Of a DNA stretch of 64,000 bases, positions 11,717 through 21,786 are shown piece by piece; within the stretch, counting starts at the first letter, position 1, and every line of letters starts with the position of its first letter. The notes beneath the pieces are model-generated. The model was not told the origin of the DNA, searched no databases, and was given only the letters and a program-made list of their open reading frames with translations. The DNA lies in contig VCJN01002006.1 of the NCBI GenBank assembly GCA_006384855.1, positions 1 through 64,000 on the forward strand. The letters run 5' to 3'. Origin of the DNA: Tetraselmis striata. Lineage: Eukaryota > Chlorophyta > Chlorodendrophyceae > Chlorodendrales > Chlorodendraceae. A program made the position numbers and the translations under genes.

Positions 11717-14300
11717 TCATCGTCCGTTTCCCACTCGCTGTCTGAGCCGCGGGTGCGAGAGGCGTGGCTTGCTCCTGCTGCAGTTGCGGTTGGCGCCGTC
11801 CGAGCGGCTACGGCCCCTGGGCTGCTTCGTCTTATGTTTGGCTGTTGTGGCTGCCTTGCCCTTGCCTACGGGGTGGGCTGGCTGGGGCGACGTTCCAGCT
11901 GGATGGAGAGGCGCTGTGGGTTGCGCAGCTGGTGTGACTCCGCTGTGAGGCTGGCCAGTTCGACGGCTATCGCGGGTTGACTGGCAGGAGAGGGCTGTGC
12001 TAGCAGCTATGTGGTTGCGGTGGTGAGGTGGTGAAGTTCTGCCAGTCATTCTGTGGTGCCATTGATTGGGTGTGCCCTCCCGGATTGTGCGGTGCACTGT
12101 TGAGCGTTGGGGGGAATCGAGGGATATGTCAGCCAGACTCGGTGTCTCTGTCGCTGCACGCTGGGCGGTGTCCACCTCCATGGCGCTGTCGTTCCCCCTC
12201 GTAGTTGAGTTCGAGTTCTTCCTCGTCGTCCGCCTGCGCTCCAGGCATGGTAACTGCCGCCGAGGCTGTGGCTGTAGGCGCAGGGGTTGGGTGGGCTGTT
12301 CCGGGGGTGCGCTTCGTTGCTGCTCCGCGCTGGTCGATGACTGCCACTGCGTCTGCAACCGCTCCGCGCCTCGGTGTTATGTGCTCGAACCCAGGGGGGG
12401 GAGCGTCGCGGACTTGGGGTGTGGTCTGGGCAGATGGGGTCGCTGGAGGTGGCAGTTGGTTTGGGCCTGTTGGTGGTGGGGCTGGCGATGTGTCGGCAGG
12501 GCGCCTCTCGGTTGGTGCCGGAGCTGGCGCGGCTTTGATCTTACCGCACGCTGTTGACACTGTCTTGCGCCATTGCTCCGTTCTGTCGGTCCCGCGGGTG
12601 CTGCCGATGATGCTGTGGAGGTGGAGGGTGCAGGGTGCGGGTGTAGATCGGGCGTCCGGTGGCTCGTAGGGCGAGGGACGCGGGGGCGTTCTTCCGGGCT
12701 ACTTTTTTACGCATGCCTATCGTTGCGCGTCGGATCTGGTTGTGGCCAGTGTTGGCTCCCAGTTCTCCCGCCTCCCGGGTCGTCTGGCTGAAGGGGTGGA
12801 TGAGCAGCTCCGAGGGGTCGAACTCGGACTCCGTGAGGTAGATGACGATGGTGGGGAGGCGTATCGCCCGCAGTAGTGCGATATGGGAAGTGAGGGCCAT
12901 GAAGACCGCCAGCTGCTCCACTGTCTGCAGCTCCAGGTTGGCAAGGGGGCCGGTGCAGATCGCTTTGGCCGTCAGTGCGCATCGGAAGAACTGTTCGGAT
13001 AGTGCCGGCGGCAGGACTCCCGGGAGCGGGGTGGTTGGCTGGTCCTCTCGGTCCTCGCTGTGCTCTACTGTGACCTAGCTGCTCGGCCCTGCGACTGGTC
13101 GTTAAACGGCAGCGCCAGTCTTGCGTCGCGGCACACGTCATGTAGTAGGCGCGCCGCATCAGGATCAAGGAGTTCGAGGCGCACCGAGTCGGCTGAGCGG
13201 CGGGCTTTCCATACCAAGCGGACCTCCCGGAGGGCCAGTAGTGTGCGGGTCGGGGGGCAGATGATGGCTTCGTCTGCGTATGTGTCGGCCTCGTACTCGG
13301 CCCAGGCCCTCACTCTAGCGAGTGCCAGGACGTATGCTGGTGTCGCCGCCGATTGGTCTGTCCCCGCTTCGCTTGGCTGGGGTTGGTCGTACGCTGGGAG
13401 GAGGCCCTCCGCCAAGTGCTGCCACATGTCGGCCTCAGTGAGGCCTCTGAACGAGGGGGAGCGAAGCCACACTTGGTGTACCGGTCGCTCGATGTCGTCG
13501 AGGTGCGGCGCTCCGAGCAGGCGGGTGGAGCAGCGGCGGCCCTTGCGGTCGAGGATCGCTGTGCCCTCTTCTGTCCATTGGGTCTGTAGAACGCTCGCGG
13601 CATGTTTCTCTGCGGGCGAGTCGTAGGATGACGGACCCGGTGGTGGTGGGGAGCCTAGTGCCACTCGGTCCAGTGGGGTCGGCGGCGGCGGGCTTGGGGG
13701 GGCGGCGAGTCACCACCCGGACGTCTGCCGGTATTATTTGAACGCCGATTTTGGGGCTGAGGGTGCGGATCAGGTTTGTCGCAGTCCGGCCGCGCGTTTC
13801 TTCGTCCATAGCTTGGTGTTGGGCCACCAGATCGCCGAACAGTAGGGCCACATGGGTGGCATCGTCCGTGCCGGCGGGGAGGCCGGTTAGGAGTAGGTGA
13901 GATGGGCGTTGTAGCACACGTATGTGGCGGCGGGTTGCTGGTGGGAGTTGGGTGCCTGCGAATTTTTTTGCAGTTACGACCGTGCGGATCGCTGGCTGTT
14001 GCACTCCGCCGCCTCGTAGCGCGGCCAGGAAGGAACCGCCGCCTCGTAGTGCCGACCCCGGCGTCCTGTTGCTCCTCATATCTGTCTGTGTCCATGCTAG
14101 CTGTGGTGGTGTCCTCCTGGAGGGCCTGCTCTTCACGCCACTGTGGGCGCAGGCCGGCAGTTGGCCTAGTGGTGGGTCGTCCGGTCGTCGGACGGTCCGC
14201 CGTTTCACAGGAGGATCACGCTACCAATACCAGTAGGCGCGCCGGCTCGCCTGGATTTAGTACATACGCAGTACTTCGCCCGGTGTTTTTTTTTAAAGGG
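11717..14300 (-). mobile_element. Repeat family A, copy 2 (longest copy)
   Basis: Reading leftward from about 14300, the sequence matches copy 1 from its 5' end (GAGCCGGCGCGCC complement near 14234-14250) through the same protein segments: LLTGLPAGTDDATHVALLFG, LSPKIGVQIIPADVRVV, ADMWQHLAEGLLPAYDQPQP and LELLDPDAARLLHDVCRDA. It then continues where copy 1 stops: IVIYLTESEFDPSELLIHPF, a Pro-rich linker (PAPAPTERRPADTSPAPPPT), an acidic segment (QADDEEELELNY), MEVDTAQRAATETPSLADI and a basic Ser/Arg-rich tail ending near 11717. The pieces lie in several frames. Order and codon-like conservation between copies suggest one original protein of roughly 800 residues. No catalytic domain is recognised. 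It is head-to-head with copy 3. Confidence 0.6.
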
Positions 14301-14339
14301 CCCACCAGCGTATAAACACACCCCCGGAGCTGCAGCACG

Positions 14340-16037
14340 CTCAATGGCTGACGGACACCGTGATGGCTGCTGGCGTCGAGATGCAGCAACACCACACCGA
14401 GCCGACACTGCTGCGAGTAGGGGACGGCAATCTCTGCGCCATCTCCCTCGGCAAAGAGGACGAGGAGTTCTCGGACGCCTAGCAATGGCCCTTACCTCTC
14501 CTATCGCACTACTGCGGGCGGTACGCCTCAGAACCATCGTCATCTACCTCACGGAGTCAAAGTTCGATCCCTCGGAGCTCCTCGTGCACCCCTTCAGCCA
14601 GACGGTCAGGGAAGCGCGAAAACTCGGCGGCAACACCGGCCGCAACCATCTCCGACGTACAGCGGTGGGCCTGCGCATGAAGGCTCGGAAGACTCTCCAG
14701 CATCCCTCGCCCCTCGGGCCCTCGGGCCGAACAACGTCCACTATACACCCTCACCCTGCAACTCACCGCCCACCGCCACGGCATCATCGGCAGCACCCGC
14801 GGGACCGACAGAACGGAGCAATGGCGCAAGACAGTGTCAACAGCGTGCGGTAAGATCAAAGCCGCGCCAGCTCCGGCACCAACCGAGAGGCGCCCTGCCG
14901 ACACATCGCCAGCCCCACCTCCAACAGTCCCAAACCAACTGCCACCTCCAGCGACCCCATCTGCCCAGACCACACCCCAAGTCCGCGACGCTCCCCCCCC
15001 TGGGTTCGAGCACATAACACCGAGGCGCGGAGCGGTTGCAGACGCAGTGGCAGTCATCGACCAGCGCGGAGCAGCAACGTAGCGCACCCCCGGAACAGCC
15101 CACCCAACCCCTGCGCCTACAGCCACAGCCTCGGCGGCAGTTACCATGCCTGGAGCGCAGGCGGACGACGAGGAAGAACTCGAACTCAACTACGAGGGGG
15201 AACGACAGCGCCATGGAGGTGGACACCGCCCAGCGTGCAGCGACAGAGACACCAAGTCTGGCGGACATATCCCTCGATTCCCCCCAACGCTCAACAGTGA
15301 AAACAGGGAAAATCAAGGCCGCGCCGACTGAGGTAACTGCCCAGGGGCGACTTGCGGGCGCCACGCCGACACCACCAGCAGCATGCCTAGCCCAATTGAC
15401 ACCACTAGCGAACCCAACAGCCCATGCCGAACCCCAGACCCGAGACACCCCCCCCCCCCCCCCCCCATGGGTTCTAGCACATGATACAGAAGCGAGGAGC
15501 GGTCGCTGATGCCGTTGCAGCCATCGACCAGCGCCGAGCAGCAACGGAACACGCCCCCGGAGCAGCCCACCCAGCCCCTGCACCTACAACCACAGGCCCA
15601 TCGGCAACCGCCATGACCGGAGTGCAGGCGGAAGACGAGGACGAGCTTGATGAACTGAACTACGAGGAGAACGACAGCACCATGGATGTGGACACCGCCC
15701 AGCGCGGAGCAGCGGAGGCACCATGTCTGGCTGACATTACTCTCGACTCCCCTCAACGCTCAATAGTGCAACGCACATTCCGCGAAGGCTCACCTGACGG
15801 CACCACAGAACGACTGGTCGAGCTTTAGCACCTCACCACCACAACCACAGAGCTGCTCGCCCAGTCCTCCCCAGCCAGTCAGCCTGCACTCGCGGCCGAA
15901 CTAGCCAGACACATCGGAGTCACACCGACTGCGTAACCCACAGCGCCACTCGATCCAGCTCGAACACCACCCCCGCCAGCCCCTCCGAGCAGGCAAGGGC
16001 AAGGCAGCCGCATCTGCCAAGCAGAAGAAGAAATAGC
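14340..16037 (+). mobile_element. Repeat family A, copy 3 (5'-truncated, internally duplicated)
   Basis: Starts within the middle of the family protein (GVEMQQHHTEPTLLRVGDG near 14365, then IVIYLTESKFDPSELLVHPF near 14535). It carries the Pro-rich linker, the acidic QADDEEELELNY segment and MEVDTAQRAATETPSLADI near 15210-15290. The last part then occurs a second time in diverged form (EDELDELNYEENDSTMDVD and AEAPCLADITLDSPQRS, about 15480-15790). The ORF tail ends in a lysine cluster with TAG near 16035. It is in opposite orientation to copy 2. The segment before AVRLRTIVIYL is absent or unrelated in copies 1 and 2 as far as I can see, so family boundaries remain open. Confidence 0.6.
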
Positions 16038-16509
16038 CAAGCACAGAAGGCAGCATCTGCGACGAGCGTTGCCCAAACTTTTCGATAGGCCAAGCCGAGA
16101 AAGTGTTCGGGCGGGCACTGCATTTCAAGGCGGTCGCTGACGTCGCGCGCGGTAGCTCGCGAGCCCGTATAAAGCGGTCGCTGGCGTCATGGTACCCAGC
16201 TTCGTCCATGTGTGCGCTATCGTAGAAGGTGCGCGAACGTAGAGGCGACGTTGCGCGGCGAGTGCGACGTGTAGTCGTTGTCTGAGTGTCGAGAACCGGT
16301 TACCCACCGCCGGTGATACAAGTCGTTTTACGTCCAGACTCGCGTCTAGACGGACTTCCTGCGTCGTTGTGAGACCATCCTCCCTGGTGGAGGGCCCATA
16401 ACATGTTGTGCGCAGCGTCCCTACCAACCCGCCATGTGCGGGTCCTGGCGCGAGCCGGGGATTGTGAGAAGGAGCGTGAAGCGCGGAGAATGGCTGGTTA
16501 CAGATAAGT

Positions 16510-16675
16510 GACCTAGCCTGTCTGGGCGCCGCACACATCTATAGGCAGGCGTTACGGGGCTGGTGCGCGCGCTGTGCTGGGGCGCGGACCAGCACTGGAG
16601 AGATGTGCTTAGTACGAAGGCATCCCCTAGCTACATATTGTAAAAATGCATAAGTGTGCCAACGCTAATGTCAAC
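16510..16675. repeat. Tandem repeat unit 1 (pair with 16755-16915)
   Basis: Shares with the unit 245 bp downstream the blocks GCACACATCTA, CTGGTGCGCGCGC, GAGATGTGCT, AAGGCATCCCCTAGCTACAT and GTGTGCCAAC. Within each unit CACACATCT near the left and AGATGTG about 75 bp later are inverted, which could form a stem or be degenerate terminal inverted repeats. Confidence 0.75.
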
Positions 16676-16754
16676 ACCCCCCTCAATGTCGCGAGGGGAT
16701 GCTCCAAGCATAGCAAGGATTGGGCTCACTCGGGCTGCAGCTGACGGTAGTCGC

Positions 16755-16915
16755 TAGCCTAGAGGGGCAGCCCGCACACATCTAGGCATGAGTTTCAGTG
16801 CCTGGTGCGCGCGCCATTTTTGGCGGACCATCAATGAGGAGATGTGCTAAAGTACTAAGGCATCCCCTAGCTACATTGTACACATGCATTAGTGTGCCAA
16901 CACTGATGTCAACAT
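16755..16915. repeat. Tandem repeat unit 2
   Basis: Second copy of the 16510-16675 unit, with the same blocks in the same order but with substitutions between them. No ORF is present. See the first unit for the internal inverted pair. Confidence 0.75.
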
Positions 16916-17578
16916 GCGGGCTCGGCGGGTCTTGCTGTCTGCATGTGATCTGAAATGTACATGTCTGGCGCTATCTGGGTATTTCTGATACCCCTGATGG
17001 ATGTGCGTCTATTCTGGAGATCCTTCACCCAGCGAATGCTCTTCGTGAACGCCATGCATATGATGTCCTTTTTTTCCGCCCCCGGGACAGGACTGGCACC
17101 AGTGAAACCCTTGTTGCGTCTCTAGGACGGCCGTTTGGGCAGCGATTCAGTTGCGGAAAGCCCTGGGTAGGCGACGCTCCGTTGTAGTCATCAGGCAAAT
17201 TTTGTCAAAGCATTTTGCAAGAGCTATATGACGTCATGCAAAAGCTTGCACATGCAATGATGCCAACATCTGAGTAAACAGGAAAGATCCACGTATCCCC
17301 CCCCTCCCCCCTCCCCCCCTGGCTCTTATGACGGATGTGCTCATGGCCGCCTCATCCAGCACAAGGACAAGTCTGCTTAGAGGAGGACGAATTGGACAAG
17401 GGAGTATATGCAATAAACACCCGGTCGGCACATGCCTGTGGATACTGCTGGGCAGGATCCCGCCTTTACATGCACCTGGAGAGCGCAAGGCACGCAGCGG
17501 GCCCGTGGGGATCGCCTTCCCTAAGGCCCTGCGGAACGCCGCCCGCGAATCACCCGTGGCACCAGGGCCCTGCCTGCC
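16916..17578. other. 3' flank of the SR-protein gene
   Basis: No gene. Presumably holds the 3' UTR of the minus-strand gene ending at 17579. A C-rich tract lies at 17298-17320. Confidence 0.4.
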
Positions 17579-20546
17579 TCACCGCCCGCCACGCTTAGGC
17601 ACTCCAGGACCATGGTGGTCCCGGCTCCGGCTGCGATCCCGAAGGTCTCGCGGGCTGCGGCTGCCATCCCGAAGGTCTCGCGGGCTGCGGCTGCGATCCT
17701 GAGGGTCTCGCGGGCTGCGGCTGCGATCCCGAGGGTCTCGCGGGCTGCGGCTCCGGCTGCGAGGGTCTCGCGGGCTGCGGCTCCGGCTGCGGCCACGGGG
17801 GCTGCGGCTCCGGCCACGCTCGTACCCTCCGGAGCCCCGCCGCCCCCTCGAGGGGCTGCGGCTGCGGCTGCGGCTGCGGCTGTACTCGTACCCCATCCTG
17901 CTGTCGCGGCTGTAGCTCCTGCTGCGGCTGCGACTGTACGACCAGCTGCGGCGGCTCGGGCTCCGCCCCCGGCCGCGCCCGCCTCCACTACGCCCCCCGT
18001 CCGAGAAGTAGTGCGGGCCCCCATAGCCCCCCTGCTCCATGCTGAAGCCCTGGCCACCGCCCATCATGGCGCCGTACACCCCATACGGCCCATCCGCGCC
18101 GTAGCTCTGCCACGCATCTGGACAGCGCCCAAATAATGACAGCGCAGACGGGGGGAGGAGTCAGTTTGTGTGCTCTGCCGGTGTGTCAGGCCGTCCTGCG
18201 CATGGGCAATGAGTTGGCGCGAGTGCGTGCATGAAGCAGGGGGGGGGGGGGGGGGGCGCACCTGCGCCAAATGCTGGCATCCCATAGAAGCCGCCCGCCC
18301 CGGCAGCATACCCGTACCCAGCCACCCCGTGGTCCGGCCCAAACGCGCGACCGGCGTCCACAGGCCGGGCCTTGCTCGGGTCCGTGAGCCGATTGATGAT
18401 GCCAATCTGCACGCGCGCGGGGTGTCAGCACCCGCCAGCGGCTGCGGCTGAGCGAGTCATGCACCGGGAGAAGTGCAGGCAGGGAAAGGCGCGCACCATG
18501 TAGCCGGTTTTTGACCGGATTGTGTTGATGTCGGTGTTGGTAAAGCTGTCGATGGCCTGCCGTGGCAGCGCGGCAGGGGAGTCAGGATCATCCACGCGCC
18601 CCACGAGTGCAGGCATGTCACATGGGCAGGCCATCGGGCGGCCTGCCGGCGCTGACCTGCATGGCTTGCTCGGGTGTCAGTTTGTCTAGCGCGCGGCACA
18701 TGCGCTGGTCCAGGTCGCGCTGGTCCAGGCGCCCCTGTCGCGCGGAGCGGTGCCACTGAGGTCAGTCCGCTGTCTGCACAGGCGCTCCCTGTACATCGTG
18801 GTCGGTCGGTGGGGTGCATGGGTGGGAGGGAAGGACGGGGGGGCAGTGAGTACCTCTGCGGCCAGGGCCCCGATGTGCTTGCGCACTTTGCAGTCCAGGC
18901 CCTCGATGTCTCCCGCGCGGTTGCTTTGCACGCCGTCCTGGAGCGTCACAGCAGCAGGCAGGAGAGTGGGAGGATGCGTGGAGAGGGGGCAGAGCCCAGC
19001 CGAGGGGTGATGGAGAGGTTCGCGCAGCGCACCCGCTCAAGGCGCCGGATGATCCCCCGGAAGAAGCCGTTGTTGTTCTTCACCCGGCTGAAATCGGTGT
19101 CCACAAAGCGCTGCACGGCAACCTCCGCCAGCTCGTCGCTCAGCTCTGCCGGGAGGAAGGGGGGGGGGGGGGGGGGGAGGTCAAACCGGGAGGTCATAGC
19201 CGGACGGCCGCACCGGGTGGCCGCCAGGCGCGCAGCACAGTTGGCTCTTGGTCCCTCAAGCTCATTAAATCAGTGTCATTTTTGGCAGACACGGGCGTTC
19301 CTGCTCATAGAGGTGTGCATCATCGGGCCTCGCCAGCCGTTGTGGGTGGCACAGCAAAAGAGTGCAGCGGCACGGGACAAGCGCGAGGCGCACCTTCCAG
19401 CATGTCCAGGGTAGCGCGCTCGATGTCTCTGTACCGGACGTCGTTGGAGCTGCGCAGAAAGTCGTCCAGTTTGCGCTGTGGCGCGTCAACAGTCAGTGGA
19501 CAACGCCGCAGTGACAAGTCGCCCTGCAGGTTAGTATACCTGGGCATAGTGGACTCACCCTCCACGGAGCGCTTCCGCCCCTATAATTATCGTAGTCATC
19601 GTCGCTCTTGCTCCTGCTCCTGCTCCGACTGTGGCTGCGGCTACGGCTCCTGGTGTGGCCTCTGCTCCAGCTGCGATCCCGGCTCCGGCTGCGGCTGCGG
19701 CTGCGGCTGCGACTGTGGCTAAAGTGCAGGAGCGGCACAGGAGTCTCAGGCGAGGATCCGGCAGCCAGAAGATTCCAGGCCTGACAAGGTGTATGCGTCT
19801 CACCTGGGGGGCCTGCCTCGACCTTGCCTCCCATGGTCACCTGCTTGGCACACAAAGCAACCACCTTGATAAGGTTTTTCACACGCCGATGCGGCACCCA
19901 ACCCTGGAAGGAAAACCGTAGTTCATAGGAAGTGTGCGGGGGATAGGGATCGGCAGCAAGAAATTGCTGCCGATACAGTAAGGATGGGGGGGGGGGGGGG
20001 GGGGGGGGGGGGGAAGGGGGGGGGGGGGGGGGTTACTTGCGCCCGGACTCCGGCGATAGGAGGGACTGCGCGGTGGGGAGCCGTGGCGGGACACACTCCG
20101 CGAGCGGCTACGCTGGCCGTTCCTGCGCAAAGAACAAAACCTCAGGTCGGTGACATCAGCTCAGCTTCGGAACGAGCCCTGCGCAGACTCGAAGAGCTGC
20201 CGGAGCCCAACGATATTGATCCCAGCAAGGATGGGCGCTGGCCGCAACGGGCCTCGTGCCAGCCGAATCCAAGGAGAGCAGCTCGCCATCAGAGGCCTTA
20301 GGCAAGGCGAGTGCTGCAACTGCACGCATGTGCGCGACAAGAGATGCCGTGTTGTACAGGAAGGCGGAAGATTTAATACCTGGATGGGGTTGGGCTGCGG
20401 CTGTGGGTGCGGCGACCATCCAGCGGCGGGGCCACCGCTGCCGGCAGGCATCCCTCCTCGTCCGACTCGTCGTCCGCCACGGGTGGCTCTCGCGCGGCGG
20501 GGCTCTCGCGGCCGCCGTCCCGCTCGTCGTAGTCGGGCGTCGCCAT
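17579..20546 (-). CDS. SR-type RNA-binding protein with two hnRNP Q/R-like acidic domains (11 exons, 544 aa)
   Basis: Exons by phase-checked GT/AG junctions: 20546-20380, 20122-20037, 19903-19804, 19718-19559, 19475-19394, 19145-19033, 18937-18854, 18755-18657, 18556-18497, 18406-18262 and 18117-17579. The N-terminus is acidic (MATPDYDERDGG, DDESDEEG), followed by two short RS segments (about residues 50-170). A helical domain comes next, with ELSDELAEVAVQRF and DTDFSRVKNNNGFFRGIIRR. A second, similar domain has DLDQRMCRALDKLTPEQAM and TDINTIRSKTGYMIGIINR. The protein ends with a Gly/Tyr-rich stretch and a long C-terminal RS domain. Both middle domains resemble the acidic (NURR-type) domain of hnRNP Q/R (L..L.E..A...F..TD.S.V.NK..F..G++). 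RS domains place it in pre-mRNA splicing or processing in the nucleus. No RRM is seen. Introns hold G/C runs, and intron 4 has a TACTAAC branch-point motif. Confidence 0.85.
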
Positions 20547-21046
20547 CGCCGCCCAGAAGCAGCAGACCAAAGATGGTGAAGCGCCACCCAACGCGGCAAC
20601 CCCTGAGTCCAGCGGGTCGGGGATTGTGTACCAGCTAACAGTTGCCCGCACACACAGACACACACACCTAAGGAACACCTCCTTGTAACCAAACCGATCA
20701 GCTGGCAGGCGAGCTGAGACGAAGTGGGCTAGGGTGTGAGCGCACCGCCGCTGCAACGCGCGACGAACGCCGTGCGCCGCGCGCCGTCGTGAGAGCGACC
20801 AAGCGGCCGCCGAGCGTGCATCGCGCGCCTCATTTACTCGCTCCTCCCCCTGCCACTACTGCTCGTGGGCAACTCGCTCGCACGAACGACGTAGTATTCG
20901 AGCGACCAATCCGTCGAAGTCGAGAGTCAGCGTGAGTTCAGTCTAGGCTCGCGGGCTGCTGCCCCTGGCATGGTGAACGGGCCATCACAACACGGTTCCA
21001 TCGCCGTCTCCTGCTGCTGGCGACTGGCAGACTTTGCCGGATTGCG
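20547..21046. promoter_or_regulatory. Bidirectional promoter region (inferred)
   Basis: A 500-bp gap separates the start codons of the SR gene (-) and the small gene (+), which diverge. No exact TATA or known operator is identified. The region is GC-rich with CT-rich patches near 20840-20870. The inference is from gene arrangement only. Confidence 0.4.
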
Positions 21047-21609
21047 ATGGCAGATTATGGGCGCCCCGAGCAGAGCCGCACTGGCGGCATTATGCGAACC
21101 AGTACGCGTGTAACCGAGGATTCCTCTTCGCCGTTCTCTGCGTTAGGTGCTGCTGAAGTCGCCGACACTCAAAGCCTGGGACGTCAGTTGAAACAGGTGG
21201 CGAGGCACAGGTCCAGAAGGGCTGGCCTCAAGTCGGTGGGTGTTCGGCGAGTCAAGGGCACTCGGGACTCAGCGGCCGTCGCGGGCGGCCTGCCACTGCC
21301 GCGGGACAGCGCCACGAAAGCGGACCACCGCGCCGCTCTGGAGGAGCTGTTGCAGCGACTGCAACTATTACCTGCTGGCAGCCGATACGTGAGGCACAGG
21401 ATTCGCTGCGCTAGATCGGCACTGCAGCTGATCGACCAACCCGAGTGAGCGCCCGGTGACTGCTGTCCTGCTGGCTCCTTCCATCTCAGGCGAAAAGGAT
21501 CCCCGTGCTGGCGCTGACACCCCTCCTTCCCTACTTTCCTCCCCCGTTGCCTAACAGCGCGGACGCCAAGCAGCTGGAGACGCTGCTACAACAGCTACAG
21601 CTTGCATGA
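21047..21609 (+). CDS. Small two-exon protein of unknown function (149 aa)
   Basis: ATG at 21047 starts exon 1 (to 21444; donor GTGAGC inside the apparent stop region). Exon 2 is 21558-21609 after acceptor CTAACAG, and the phases agree (2/1). The spliced end reads QPDADAKQLETLLQQLQLA and stop. The N-terminal third is hydrophilic. The middle is strongly basic (HRSRRAGLKSVGVRRVKG), and the C-terminal third looks helical (DHRAALEELLQRLQLLP, RYVRHRIRCARSALQLID). No signal peptide or membrane segment is seen. The family is not recognised. It shares a divergent promoter region with the SR gene. The intact frame, good splice sites and protein-like C-terminal helix support a real gene. Confidence 0.6.
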
Positions 21610-21614
21610 GTAGA

Positions 21615-21640
21615 GGGGGGAATGATTTACAATCATGGCT
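21615..21640 (-). terminator. Candidate poly(A) signal region of the RWP-RK gene
   Basis: The minus strand has TGTAAA near 21628-21633, about 155 bp past the stop codon. TGTAA is the usual poly(A) signal of chlorophyte algae. A single short motif is weak evidence. Confidence 0.35.
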
Positions 21641-21786
21641 TGGTCTCTCTATACATGTATGAATTTAAATAAGGCACAACTGCCAACTGTCATGGCTACT
21701 ACGGACAGGGCAAACAGAAGGGGCATGCCATCCAGTGCACCTTCTGCTGCCAGATGGCCTGGCGCCTTGAGCGTCAGAGACCCAAC

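Noticed and set aside
11717-16037. A single large palindrome formed by copies 2 and 3
   Set aside because: The matching arms are separated by about 1.6 kb of copy-2-specific sequence and copy 3 has an extra internal unit, so it is a head-to-head pair, not a perfect palindrome.
17612-18136. Long plus-strand ORF rich in Ala and Val
   Set aside because: It is the antisense shadow of the Arg/Ser codons of the SR-protein RS domain on the minus strand.
19804-19903. CCHC zinc knuckle in the SR protein (CFVCQAGDH)
   Set aside because: The fourth Cys is missing in the phase-consistent reading, so a knuckle is not supported.
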